A stretch of DNA of 9,001 nucleotides from Lentisphaerota bacterium (GCA_016929365.1 JAFGIZ010000048.1:1-9001); one strand, 5' to 3'; positions 1-6,641 are shown, counted from the first letter of the stretch. Made by a program: numbers and translations. The notes: generated by a model from the letters alone, not told the origin.

Positions 1-381
1 ATGGACGGCTGGTGCGGCGGCCTTTCGATCTGCTATGATCTGCGTTTTCCGGAATTGTACCGGGAGTACGCCGCGCGCGGCGCACACGTGTTATGGGTGC
101 CGTCCAACTTCACGCTTCGCACCGGGCGCGATCACTGGGAGGTGCTGCTGCGGGCCCGCGCCATCGAGAACCAGTGCTTCGTGGTGGCGCCGGATCAGTG
201 CGGAACCAATCCCCGCACGGGCATCGCAAGCTACGGGCACAGCCTGGCCGTCGATCCATGGGGCGAAATCCTGGCGCGGGCGGGCGGGACCGCGGAGGTA
301 TTGACCGTAACGCTCGACCCGGACCGGCTGGACGCGGTGCGGCGCCGTATTCCGGTCCTGGAACACAGGCGAACATCATGA
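1..381 (+). CDS. Carbon-nitrogen hydrolase (nitrilase/omega-amidase type), C-terminal part
   Basis: This is the C-terminal 126 residues of a nitrilase-superfamily amidase, which hydrolyses a small amide or nitrile in the cytoplasm through a Glu-Lys-Cys triad. The visible part has the nucleophile motif GLSICYDLRFPELYR, with Cys at residue 11 of the fragment. It also has the later family strings SYGHSLAVDPWGEILA and the ending RIPVLEHRR, typical of the Nit/omega-amidase/YafV branch. The catalytic Glu and Lys must lie upstream, because family members are about 260-280 residues long. The ATG at base 1 is therefore almost certainly an internal Met, and the gene is cut by the window edge. Its TGA shares bases with the ATG of the next gene (ATGA), which implies one transcript and translational coupling. 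The substrate cannot be told from this half; deaminated glutathione and 2-oxoglutaramate are the usual substrates of the closest named groups. Confidence 0.9.
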   Translation: MDGWCGGLSICYDLRFPELYREYAARGAHVLWVPSNFTLRTGRDHWEVLLRARAIENQCFVVAPDQCGTNPRTGIASYGHSLAVDPWGEILARAGGTAEVLTVTLDPDRLDAVRRRIPVLEHRRTS

Positions 382-956
382 AGACACGCTTGACCGAAGA
401 CCAGATCCGGCGGTTCTACCGGCTGCTGTCGGTGCGCATGACCGATTTCGACTGCGGCGCCCTGTGCGCGCCGCGCAACGGGGGCGTGCCCTACTGCTGC
501 GACAGCCGGCACGTCACACCCATTTTATTCCGCCGCGAATTCGCCTGGCAGCGGCGCCTGGGGCCCTTCTGGAAGAAGATGCCCATTGAAAGCCCCGCGG
601 ACCGCCGCATGGTCGAAGAGATTTGTGATTACAACATCTTCGCCGTCTGCCCGGGCCCGGCACGGTGCCGCCGCAGCCGCCGCGCCCTGGTCTGCCGCAC
701 CTACCCGTTCGAACCCCACGTCGACAACAACGGCCGCGTGCTGGGCCTGGTTTACCAGGACGAACGCAACACCGGGTGCGCCCTGTCCGGCAAACCCCGC
801 TCGCGCTACAACCCGGTTTATCTCCGCAACGCCCTCATTGTCTGGCGCGAAATCCTCGCCGCCATCCCCGAAGAACGCGAGCTCTACACCGCCGAATCGC
901 GCCGCCGCGAACGCCGCGCCCGTCGCGAGAAAAAACCGTTCCGCCTCTTCGCCTAA
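378..956 (+). CDS. YkgJ-family cysteine-cluster protein (putative Zn/Fe-S chelating)
   Basis: This encodes a 192-residue cytoplasmic protein with nine cysteines: C26, C30, C40, C41, C83, C91, C97, C106 and C134. The arrangement CX3CX9CC followed later by CRTYPFEP resembles the YkgJ/UPF0153 family (CxxCxxxCC type), which is annotated as a zinc- or iron-binding cluster protein of unknown biochemical role. The first spacing is looser than the classical CxxC, so I treat it as a divergent member. The tail (residues 175-192) is strongly basic (RRRERRARREKK) and might contact nucleic acid or an acidic partner; that is inference. The start is the ATG in the ATGA overlap with the amidase gene. There is no signal peptide or membrane segment. 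The YkgJ assignment is fairly firm, but no specific function can be given. Confidence 0.72.
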   Translation: MKTRLTEDQIRRFYRLLSVRMTDFDCGALCAPRNGGVPYCCDSRHVTPILFRREFAWQRRLGPFWKKMPIESPADRRMVEEICDYNIFAVCPGPARCRRSRRALVCRTYPFEPHVDNNGRVLGLVYQDERNTGCALSGKPRSRYNPVYLRNALIVWREILAAIPEERELYTAESRRRERRARREKKPFRLFA

Positions 957-1016
957 TATTGAATCTTTTTCGGCGGCCACCACTACATTTTGCGGCGGTT
1001 TTCCGGTCTGACCTCT

Positions 1017-1031
1017 ATATGCTGCACATAT
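1017..1031. promoter_or_regulatory. Perfect inverted repeat upstream of the nrd promoter (operator-like)
   Basis: The sequence ATATG-CTGCA-CATAT is a perfect 5-bp dyad with a 5-base spacer. It ends five bases before a TTGACA hexamer and sits in the 155-base gap ahead of nrdD. The position suits a repressor or activator site. It does not fit the NrdR box or the FNR half-site TTGAT as I know them, so the regulator is unknown. A chance palindrome remains possible at this length. Confidence 0.3.
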
Positions 1032-1035
1032 GGAT

Positions 1036-1064
1036 TTGACAGCTTTCTAACATTCCGCTAGCAA
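1036..1064 (+). promoter_or_regulatory. Candidate sigma70-type promoter for the nrdD operon
   Basis: A consensus TTGACA (1036-1041) is followed after 17 bases by TAGCAA (1059-1064), which matches 3 of 6 positions of the -10 consensus. Transcription would begin near 1071, giving a leader of about 40 bases before the nrdD ATG. The rest of the gap from 957 holds no gene, and I see no clear rho-independent terminator for the upstream pair. The -10 element is weak, so the call is tentative. Confidence 0.35.
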
Positions 1065-1099
1065 AGGGGTCGTGGCCGTTGAATTCCCAGACGCATTCC

Positions 1100-1104
1100 G
1101 GAGG
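1100..1104 (+). promoter_or_regulatory. Shine-Dalgarno site fixing the nrdD start
   Basis: GGAGG lies seven bases before the ATG at 1112. It supports that start over the in-frame TTG at 1079, which would add 11 residues without a comparable site. Confidence 0.8.
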
Positions 1105-1111
1105 CATATTC

Positions 1112-3841
1112 ATGACTGATTCTCCCGAGCTTCGCGACCCCGCCGGCGGTTTTGACGGGTTCCGTAAACGGACCGGCCTGGTCGTGCCCTTCCGCCAGGA
1201 AAAAATCCGCGCGGCGGTGCAGCGGGCGGTGGAAGCCGTGGCCCGCGGCATGGACACGCCCGTGCGCAGAGACATCGCCTCGCGCATCGCCGACCAGGTG
1301 GTAGCCGCGCTCAACACCCCCGCCAACGAGTACTATGTCGCCCCGGACGCCAGCGGCAAGCGCGTTCCCGGCATCGAGGACGTCCAGGATCTGGTGGAGA
1401 TCCTGCTCGCCGAAAACGGCGAAACCATGGTCGTCGCCGCCTACAAGCGCTACCGCAAGAAGCGCGAGCTCGCCCGCCGGCGGATCCGCGTGCGCGGCGG
1501 CAGGCGGTCCGAGATCGATCTCACCGACGCCAGCCTGCTGCTGGTGGAATCCAATACCGAAGACATTACCCTCCCCTGGGACCGCCGCCGCATCGTCAGA
1601 CAGATCGTCGAGAAAACCGACCTGGCCGACGAAGTCGCGCTGGCCGTGGCGAAGAGCGTCGAAAACCGCCTGATCGCCGGCGACATCAGGACGGTCAACA
1701 CCACCCTGATCCGCGAGCTGGTCAACAACGAACTCGCGGAACGCGGTTACGGCAAGCAGCTCCGCGATCTCTCGCTTTACGCGGTTCCCAAGGACTTCGT
1801 GGAATCGCTCATGGCGGCCAAATCCACGGAGAACAGCAATATCGTCAACAACAACCCGGAAGCGGTCAACCTGGGCCTGGCCGAACTCGTCCTCAAGCAA
1901 TGGGCCCTGGACACGATCTTCTCGCGCGAGGTCAAGCACGCCCACAATACGGGCGCGTTGCACGTGCACGATCTGGGCTACCCGCACCGCGTGTATTGCT
2001 CCTCCCATTCGATCGAATACGTCAAAAAATACGGACTGCAGCGGCTCATCAACCTGAATACCGAATCCAGGCCCGCGCGCTCCGCCTCGGTCCTGACCGG
2101 ACATCTCAACACCTTCCTGGCGTCCATGCAGGCCAATTACGCCGGCGCGCTGGGCATCGCTTATATCAACGTGCTCTACGCGCCCTACCTGACCGGCCTG
2201 GATGACGCCGCCTGCAAGCAGGTGGCCCAGGAACTCATCTTCAACGGCGCCCAGAATGCGTTTTCGCGCGGCGGCCAGACGATCTTTCTCGACTTCAACA
2301 TCCATACGGGCGTGCCGGGCTATCTGCGCCGCGTCCCGGCCATCGGGCCCGGCGGCCGTTACAGGCTGCGCCGCGCGGACGGCTCTATCGCGCCGCTCGA
2401 GTCGGAGCTGCGGGACGAGCTCGATTCCAGCGGCTATCGTCTTATGGACCTCTACCTGGCGGAACACGGGGAGCGCCGCCTCGTACTGCGCGAGCACGCC
2501 GACGAGAAAAACGGGCTGCGTTACGACGCCGCGGTCGAACAGGAACTGGCGGCGCGCGGAGAACGGATCGTGACGTACGGCGACTACGTCAAGGAAGCCC
2601 AGATGTTCTGCCGCGCCATGCTGGACGTATGGGCAGAAGGCGACCGGCACGGGCGGGTGTTCGAGTTCCCCAAGTGCGATTTCCACGTCAGCGAGGAGAC
2701 GTTCGAGGACCCCGACCAGTATGCCCTTTTCCTCGAAGCCTGCCGGCTCGCCAGCCGCAACGGTTCCACGTATTTCATCTTCGACCGCGACGAGGTCACG
2801 CTTTCGGCCTGTTGCCGGCTGCGCACGACGATTCACGATAACCGCATGCTGTCCCATCCCGAATGCATGCGCTTCTGCGGATTCCAGAACGTCACCGTTA
2901 ACGTGCCCCAGGCGGCCTACCGCGCCGCGCGCGCGAACGGCGGCGACATCCTCGACGTCTTCTTCGAGGAAATCGACCGGACCATGGACCTCGCCGTGGA
3001 CGCGCACCTGCAGAAAAAGGCCGCCATTGCCCGGATGATGTCGGGCCCGGGCACGCCGCTGTGGCAGATCGGCCGGGTCTCCTGCGACGGCAAACCGTAC
3101 GTAGACCTGGACGCCTGCACGTACATCATCGGTCTGATCGGTATCAACGACGCCGTGCATTTCCTGATCGGCCAGGAGCTGCACGAAAGTCCCGAGGCCA
3201 TGAAGCTGGGTCTCCGCATCGCCGCGCACATGTACCTGCGCGCCCGGAAACTCTCCAGGAAGCACGGTCTGAAGTTCACGCTCGAGGAGTCGCCCGCCGA
3301 AAGCGCCGCGCGCCGCCTGGCCAAGACAGATCTCGTCTACTTCAACAAGGACGCCAGCGAGGTTGTCAAGGGCGGTGACGCCGACACGGCTTACTATACG
3401 AATTCCATTCACCTCGCGGCCGAAGCCGACGTGTCCCTCGTGGAACGCATCCGGCAGCAGGCCAAGTTCCACAGCATGATCGAATCCGGCGCGATTACCC
3501 ACGCCTTCGTGGGCGAATCCCAGCCGTCGCCGGAGGCCGTCGCGCGCCTGATGAAGGATATTTTCTTCCGCACGCAGTCGGCCCAGGTCACTATCTCGCC
3601 CGAATTTACCTACTGCGACGACTGCAACCATACGATGCGCGGTCTGCTCGAGACGTGCACGCGCTGCGGCTCCGAACACGTCGTGGGCGAAACGCGGGTC
3701 GTGGGGTATTTCAGCAAGATCACGAACTGGAACAAATCCAAACGCTACGGCGAGCTGGTCGCGCGCCACCAGGGCCGTTACGCCGTCGAAACGGCGGACG
3801 ATCCGGCCCATGCGCGCGCCGCGGCCGAAACGAGGGTCTGA
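1112..3841 (+). CDS. nrdD: Anaerobic (class III) ribonucleoside-triphosphate reductase
   Basis: This 909-residue glycyl-radical enzyme reduces ribonucleotides to deoxyribonucleotides without oxygen. Residues 22-120 look like an ATP-cone allosteric domain, and residues 140-225 look like a second, divergent cone. The catalytic barrel follows, with HVHDLGYPHRVYC (Cys296), FNGAQNAFSRGGQ, FPKCDFHVSEE and the adjacent pair Cys567-Cys568 in SACCRLRTT. Cys296 and one of that pair should match the two catalytic cysteines of known NrdDs (C79 and C290 in E. coli). Near the end are four zinc-type cysteines (C835, C838, C849, C852) and the radical motif RVVGYF with Gly865, followed by NWNKSKRYGE. About 70 residues (418-487) between AIGPGGRY and TYGDY appear inserted relative to compact relatives as I recall them. 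The gene begins an operon with a redoxin and the activase; its TGA directly abuts the next ATG. The redoxin suggests a thioredoxin-type rather than formate-type enzyme. Confidence 0.96.
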   Translation: MTDSPELRDPAGGFDGFRKRTGLVVPFRQEKIRAAVQRAVEAVARGMDTPVRRDIASRIADQVVAALNTPANEYYVAPDASGKRVPGIEDVQDLVEILLAENGETMVVAAYKRYRKKRELARRRIRVRGGRRSEIDLTDASLLLVESNTEDITLPWDRRRIVRQIVEKTDLADEVALAVAKSVENRLIAGDIRTVNTTLIRELVNNELAERGYGKQLRDLSLYAVPKDFVESLMAAKSTENSNIVNNNPEAVNLGLAELVLKQWALDTIFSREVKHAHNTGALHVHDLGYPHRVYCSSHSIEYVKKYGLQRLINLNTESRPARSASVLTGHLNTFLASMQANYAGALGIAYINVLYAPYLTGLDDAACKQVAQELIFNGAQNAFSRGGQTIFLDFNIHTGVPGYLRRVPAIGPGGRYRLRRADGSIAPLESELRDELDSSGYRLMDLYLAEHGERRLVLREHADEKNGLRYDAAVEQELAARGERIVTYGDYVKEAQMFCRAMLDVWAEGDRHGRVFEFPKCDFHVSEETFEDPDQYALFLEACRLASRNGSTYFIFDRDEVTLSACCRLRTTIHDNRMLSHPECMRFCGFQNVTVNVPQAAYRAARANGGDILDVFFEEIDRTMDLAVDAHLQKKAAIARMMSGPGTPLWQIGRVSCDGKPYVDLDACTYIIGLIGINDAVHFLIGQELHESPEAMKLGLRIAAHMYLRARKLSRKHGLKFTLEESPAESAARRLAKTDLVYFNKDASEVVKGGDADTAYYTNSIHLAAEADVSLVERIRQQAKFHSMIESGAITHAFVGESQPSPEAVARLMKDIFFRTQSAQVTISPEFTYCDDCNHTMRGLLETCTRCGSEHVVGETRVVGYFSKITNWNKSKRYGELVARHQGRYAVETADDPAHARAAAETRV

Positions 3842-4249
3842 ATGAGCACGCGTTATCGGATCGACGTATTCGGGAAAGAGGGCTGCGATAAGTGCAAGAC
3901 GCTGAACCGGCGCCTGGACAAGCTGCTGGCGGACGAAGCCTGGGCCGACTTCGAGAAGCAGTACCACGACATCGAAACCGAACCGGGCATCATTGCGTTC
4001 TGCGAAGCGGAATGCCTCAACCCGCAACGCATTCCGGCCCTGTTGATCTCGACCTGGGACGCCGCGACGAACACCCCCCGCCCTCTTCCGAACCCGGCCC
4101 CGGGTCAGCCGGATCCCGTCTGCGGCAAGTCCCGTTTCTATGCCTCCCTCGGGCTGCAGACCGATTACTCGGAAAGCGGGCGGGGCGTCATCACGCCCGA
4201 CATGCTCACCACCGTGCTGCGCGACGCCCGCGCGGCAACCCGGACATGA
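3842..4249 (+). CDS. Glutaredoxin/NrdH-like redoxin, probable electron donor to NrdD
   Basis: This 135-residue thioredoxin-fold protein has the dithiol site GCDKC (Cys15, Cys18) directly after the first strand YRIDVFG. The expected cis-proline loop is at RIPALLI (Pro65). It sits between nrdD and nrdG, starting at the base after the nrdD stop and ending in an ATGA overlap with nrdG. That placement argues that it reduces the active-site disulfide of NrdD, as NrdH-like proteins or thioredoxin do in the thioredoxin-dependent class III subtype. It is longer than a normal NrdH (about 75-80 residues). Residues 70-130 form a proline-rich loop (PRPLPNPAPGQP) and a C-terminal helix. Extra cysteines occur at 54, 58 and 94. 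The fold and site are clear; the partner is inferred from position. Confidence 0.82.
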   Translation: MSTRYRIDVFGKEGCDKCKTLNRRLDKLLADEAWADFEKQYHDIETEPGIIAFCEAECLNPQRIPALLISTWDAATNTPRPLPNPAPGQPDPVCGKSRFYASLGLQTDYSESGRGVITPDMLTTVLRDARAATRT

Positions 4250-4950
4250 CCGCCTCGCCCGAGTCGCCGGTTTACGCCTTTCTCCGGAAACCCTCGATGG
4301 TGGACTTTCCCGGTCGGCTGGCCGGCGTATTCTTCGTCAGCGGCTGCAACTTCCGCTGCGGCTTCTGCCACAACCCGGACCTGCTCGGCCGCCATGAGAG
4401 GCATCTGGCCTGGGACCGCCTCGAAGACGTCTGCCGCGCGTTCGGCGCCGACTGGGTGGACGGGGCCGTCATCACCGGCGGTGAGCCCACCCTGGCGCCG
4501 GACCTCAAACCGCTGATCGGCTTTTTCCGCCGCCGGGGCTGGGCGGTGAAGCTCGACACCAACGGCTCCCGCCCGGATGTGCTGCGGGCCTGCCTCCCCT
4601 GGCTGGACTACGTTGCCATGGACATCAAGACCGGACCGGACGGTTACGAAACGCTGACGGGCTGCGCGGACATAAGCGCCATTCGCGAATCCATCGAGCT
4701 GATCAAGGCGCACGCACGCGACTACGAGTTCCGGACCACGGTCATCGAGACCTATCACGACGAGGCCTGCATGCGGCAGATCGGCGAGTTAATCCGCGGG
4801 TCGCGCCGCTACGTGATCCAGCCCTTTGTGCCCCAGGACCACCTGCCCGATCCGGCCTTCCGCGCGCTGCCGCGCACCTCGCCCGACCGCCTGCAGGCGC
4901 TGGCCGCCTGCGTGCAGCCCCTCGTCGGCGAAGTGGTCGCAAAAGGGTAG
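4246..4950 (+). CDS. nrdG: Radical SAM activating enzyme of anaerobic ribonucleotide reductase
   Basis: This is a 234-residue activase that uses a 4Fe-4S cluster and S-adenosylmethionine to abstract a hydrogen from the glycine of NrdD, here Gly865. The radical SAM motif CNFRCGFC holds Cys34, Cys38 and Cys41 and is followed by HNPDLL. The SAM-binding GGE is at 78-80 in AVITGGEPTL, with further conserved strands at KLDTNGS (102-108) and DYVAMDIKTGP (121-131). The N-terminal run SMVDFPGRLAGVFFVSGCN is typical of the longer NrdG2-type activase (TIGR02495) rather than the roughly 150-residue E. coli NrdG. Translation starts at the ATG overlapping the redoxin stop (ATGA), so this is the third gene of the operon. 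It ends 17 bases before the convergent methyltransferase gene, and I see no clear terminator in between. Confidence 0.93.
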   Translation: MTASPESPVYAFLRKPSMVDFPGRLAGVFFVSGCNFRCGFCHNPDLLGRHERHLAWDRLEDVCRAFGADWVDGAVITGGEPTLAPDLKPLIGFFRRRGWAVKLDTNGSRPDVLRACLPWLDYVAMDIKTGPDGYETLTGCADISAIRESIELIKAHARDYEFRTTVIETYHDEACMRQIGELIRGSRRYVIQPFVPQDHLPDPAFRALPRTSPDRLQALAACVQPLVGEVVAKG

Positions 4951-4967
4951 CCCGCGCCTCCGCCCCC

Positions 4968-5972
4968 TTAAAGTTGCCCTTCCCGCGCGGCGGTAATGAA
5001 CTCCATGCCGTAGGCGTCTTCGCCCGTCAGCAGCGCTTTCGCGAGCCGGAAGCGCTCGGACGCCGGGTCCAGCCCGTTCAGAATATCCGCGTTGATCTGC
5101 AGCGGATCGACGATGCCGCCGTCCGCGCCCGCTTCCACGGCGAGGTACGAAAAGACCTGGTTGATCAGCTTGCGCTGCGGCATGCCGAACGACACGTTGC
5201 TCAGTCCGGCCACAATGTGGATCTCGCCGCCGTAGGTTTTGCGGATCCCCGCGACCGCGTCCAGGAACCGCTTGCCGTTCATCCCGTCCACGGAAATCGG
5301 GAATACCAGCGGATCGGCGTGAATATCGGCGAGCGCGAACCCTGCGCTCTGCAGCCGGGGCATCAGCTTGTCGAAATTCGCCAGCCGTTCCTCGGTCGAA
5401 GACGGCATGCCCGTCTCGCCGGCGGCCGAGGCAATCACCACGGCCTTGTGTTCCGCCGCCGCCTCAACGGCATCCGCACGTTCGAGCGATACCGAGTTCA
5501 CCATCGGCCGCCCGTGCGCGTTACCGGCCGCCGCCAGGCCGGCTTTCAGGACCTCCAGGTTGGAGGAATCGATGCTGACCGGAACGGACACACTGTCCTG
5601 CACGATGCCGACGGTCCACTGCATCATGCGCACGCGTTCGTCGACGTCGGTGCTGAATTCGTCCACGTTGATGTCGAGGTAAGCCGCGCCGGCCGCTTCC
5701 TGGCGCTGCGCCAGGTGCTTCAGGTAGGCCACGCCCGCGTCTTTCCCCGCCGCATCGCCGCGGGTCCCCTGCCAGATCGCCACGGCGCAGTGCTTGACCT
5801 TGCCGGCTTCCCACTCCGCCCCCTCGGTAAAGGCGGGCGGAACAGGCAAGGCGCCGCCCCGGTAGGCCACGACCCAGCGGCCGTCCTGCTCCGTGACGAA
5901 CTTGCCCCCGACCTTGTACACGCGCGTACAATGAATGTTTTCGCCTACGATGATAAAACGTTCGATACCCAT
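4968..5972 (-). CDS. Pterin-binding methyltransferase (methyltetrahydrofolate:corrinoid/AcsE-MtgA type)
   Basis: This 334-residue cytoplasmic TIM-barrel protein belongs to the pterin-binding (DHPS/MetH/AcsE) superfamily. It probably moves a methyl group between tetrahydrofolate and a corrinoid protein. Key strings are GENIH (10-14), LDINVDEF (99-106), PVSIDSSN (131-138), PMVNSVS (156-162), ADPLVFPIS (219-227) and GLSNVSFGMPQR (256-267). The last is very characteristic of AcsE-like enzymes, with Asn259 as the probable pterin contact. Compared with AcsE (about 262 residues), there is an N-terminal extension of roughly 60 residues carrying GKFVTEQDGRWVV. Start choice is supported by an AAGGAG site seven bases upstream. 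No corrinoid-binding protein, substrate-specific methyltransferase or acetyl-CoA synthase gene is in view, so whether it serves the Wood-Ljungdahl pathway or demethylation is open. Dihydropteroate synthase is unlikely given the AcsE motifs. Confidence 0.87.
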   Translation of the reverse strand: MGIERFIIVGENIHCTRVYKVGGKFVTEQDGRWVVAYRGGALPVPPAFTEGAEWEAGKVKHCAVAIWQGTRGDAAGKDAGVAYLKHLAQRQEAAGAAYLDINVDEFSTDVDERVRMMQWTVGIVQDSVSVPVSIDSSNLEVLKAGLAAAGNAHGRPMVNSVSLERADAVEAAAEHKAVVIASAAGETGMPSSTEERLANFDKLMPRLQSAGFALADIHADPLVFPISVDGMNGKRFLDAVAGIRKTYGGEIHIVAGLSNVSFGMPQRKLINQVFSYLAVEAGADGGIVDPLQINADILNGLDPASERFRLAKALLTGEDAYGMEFITAAREGQL

Positions 5973-5979
5973 GCTGTGT

Positions 5980-5985
5980 CTCCTT
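5980..5985 (-). promoter_or_regulatory. Shine-Dalgarno site of the methyltransferase gene
   Basis: Read on the minus strand, AAGGAG lies seven bases before the ATG at 5972 and fixes that start. It rules out reading the open frame further upstream. Confidence 0.75.
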
Positions 5986-6018
5986 CAGATCCAGCCATCG
6001 TACAAATCGCCTGAACCT

Positions 6019-6049
6019 AGCATAGGCCCCGGGCGAAGCAAGTCGTAAA
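6019..6049 (-). promoter_or_regulatory. Weak candidate promoter for the methyltransferase gene
   Basis: On the minus strand, TATGCT (plus positions 6019-6024, 4 of 6 consensus) is preceded after 19 bases by TTTACG (6044-6049). Transcription would start some 40 bases before the methyltransferase ATG. A small dyad TGTGT-ATGG-ACACA lies just upstream, at 6067-6080. The spacer is long and the -35 element poor, so this is only a candidate. The rest of the 5973-6224 gap shows no gene and no convincing cobalamin or SAM riboswitch. Confidence 0.22.
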
Positions 6050-6182
6050 TCGTGTGCTTTCCTACCTGTGTATGGACACATCATCTCGGCCTGGCAGCTC
6101 GTCGCACCGGCCCCTCGAGCAACGCCCCGTCGGAGTTGACCGCATGCCTCACCTGCCGGCGTGCACGACCCCCGTACTGACC

Positions 6183-6212
6183 CTTTGCCCCTCAGCGCCC
6201 TGAACGGCAAAG
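6183..6212 (-). terminator. Hairpin after the response-regulator operon (terminator-like, no U-run)
   Basis: A 30-base inverted repeat starts 13 bases beyond the stop of the receiver gene. Read on the minus strand, the arms are CTTTGCC and GGCAAAG, with an inner TCAG-GGCG-CTGA. This gives 7 bp plus 4 bp broken by a mismatch and a wobble. Its position suits an operon end. No T-run follows on either strand, so it may instead stabilise the mRNA 3' end or act with Rho. Confidence 0.42.
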
Positions 6213-6224
6213 CCGGCCTGAATG

Positions 6225-6617
6225 CTAGTCCACCACGCCGGCGCCGATGTACTTCTGCCCCCGGGCCACGGTGCGAATCGCCGGAATCAGTTCCTCGAAT
6301 GCCTGGTCCTTGCGCAGGTATCCCCCGGCTCCCGCAGACAGCGCCGCTCTGACCAGGTTGCCGCCGGTATGGTTGGACAACGCCAGTATCCGCACGGCCG
6401 AGACCGCGCCCCGGATCGCGCGCGTCGCTTCGATCCCGTTCATGCCGGGCATGATAATATCCATCAGCACCACGTCCGGGTGCAGCGTCCGCGCCTGCCG
6501 GATGCCTTCCGGGCCGTCGCCGGCCTCGCCCACGACGTCCAGGTCTTCCTCGGTCTCCAGCAGGGCGCGGATCTCCTCGCGCGTTGCCGCATGATCGTCC
6601 ACAAGCAGAATATCCAT
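6225..6617 (-). CDS. Receiver-only response regulator (NarL-type paralogue lacking the HTH)
   Basis: This 130-residue protein is a complete CheY-like receiver: acidic pair Asp7-Asp8, phospho-acceptor Asp53 (VLMDIIMPGMNG), Ser81 and Lys103 (YLRKD). It aligns along its length with the receiver of the neighbouring regulator, including GIEATR and the end GQKYIGAGVVD against GKKYLSPDIARGVVDD. It then stops where the LuxR-type DNA-binding domain would begin. I found no remnant of that helix-turn-helix past the TAG, so it looks like a settled single-domain form rather than a recent frameshift. It lies 24 bases downstream of the other regulator and is probably cotranscribed. It could be a phosphate sink, a phosphorelay intermediate or a protein-binding output. 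No histidine kinase is in the window. Confidence 0.88.
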   Translation of the reverse strand: MDILLVDDHAATREEIRALLETEEDLDVVGEAGDGPEGIRQARTLHPDVVLMDIIMPGMNGIEATRAIRGAVSAVRILALSNHTGGNLVRAALSAGAGGYLRKDQAFEELIPAIRTVARGQKYIGAGVVD

Positions 6618-6641
6618 TCCCTTCGATCCCTCTCCGCCCCG

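Noticed and set aside
1058..4027. A 989-codon open frame on the minus strand opposite nrdD and the redoxin
   Set aside because: The plus strand carries unmistakable NrdD motifs from end to end. The antisense frame shows no family motifs and is what high third-position GC produces.
4942..4970. Terminator between the convergent nrdG and methyltransferase genes
   Set aside because: Only a 5-bp AAGGG/CCCTT pairing with a long loop is present, and there is no T-run.
4974..6014. A 346-codon plus-strand frame opposite the methyltransferase
   Set aside because: The minus strand encodes clear pterin-binding motifs and has a good ribosome binding site. The plus frame has arginine/histidine/valine-rich antisense composition.
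6067..6080. Dyad TGTGT-ATGG-ACACA in the 5973-6224 gap
   Set aside because: It has only five pairs per arm and no match to a regulator site I know. Chance occurrence is likely, so it is mentioned only beside the weak promoter.
5973..6224. Possible cobalamin riboswitch ahead of the methyltransferase
   Set aside because: I looked for the B12-box core on the minus strand and found only partial resemblance (GCTGCCAGGCCGAGATG), without the expected flanking elements.
6000..6224. Degraded HTH domain downstream of the receiver-only gene
   Set aside because: Reading past the TAG on the minus strand meets further stops and shows no LuxR-type motif such as TxREREVL or TVETH.
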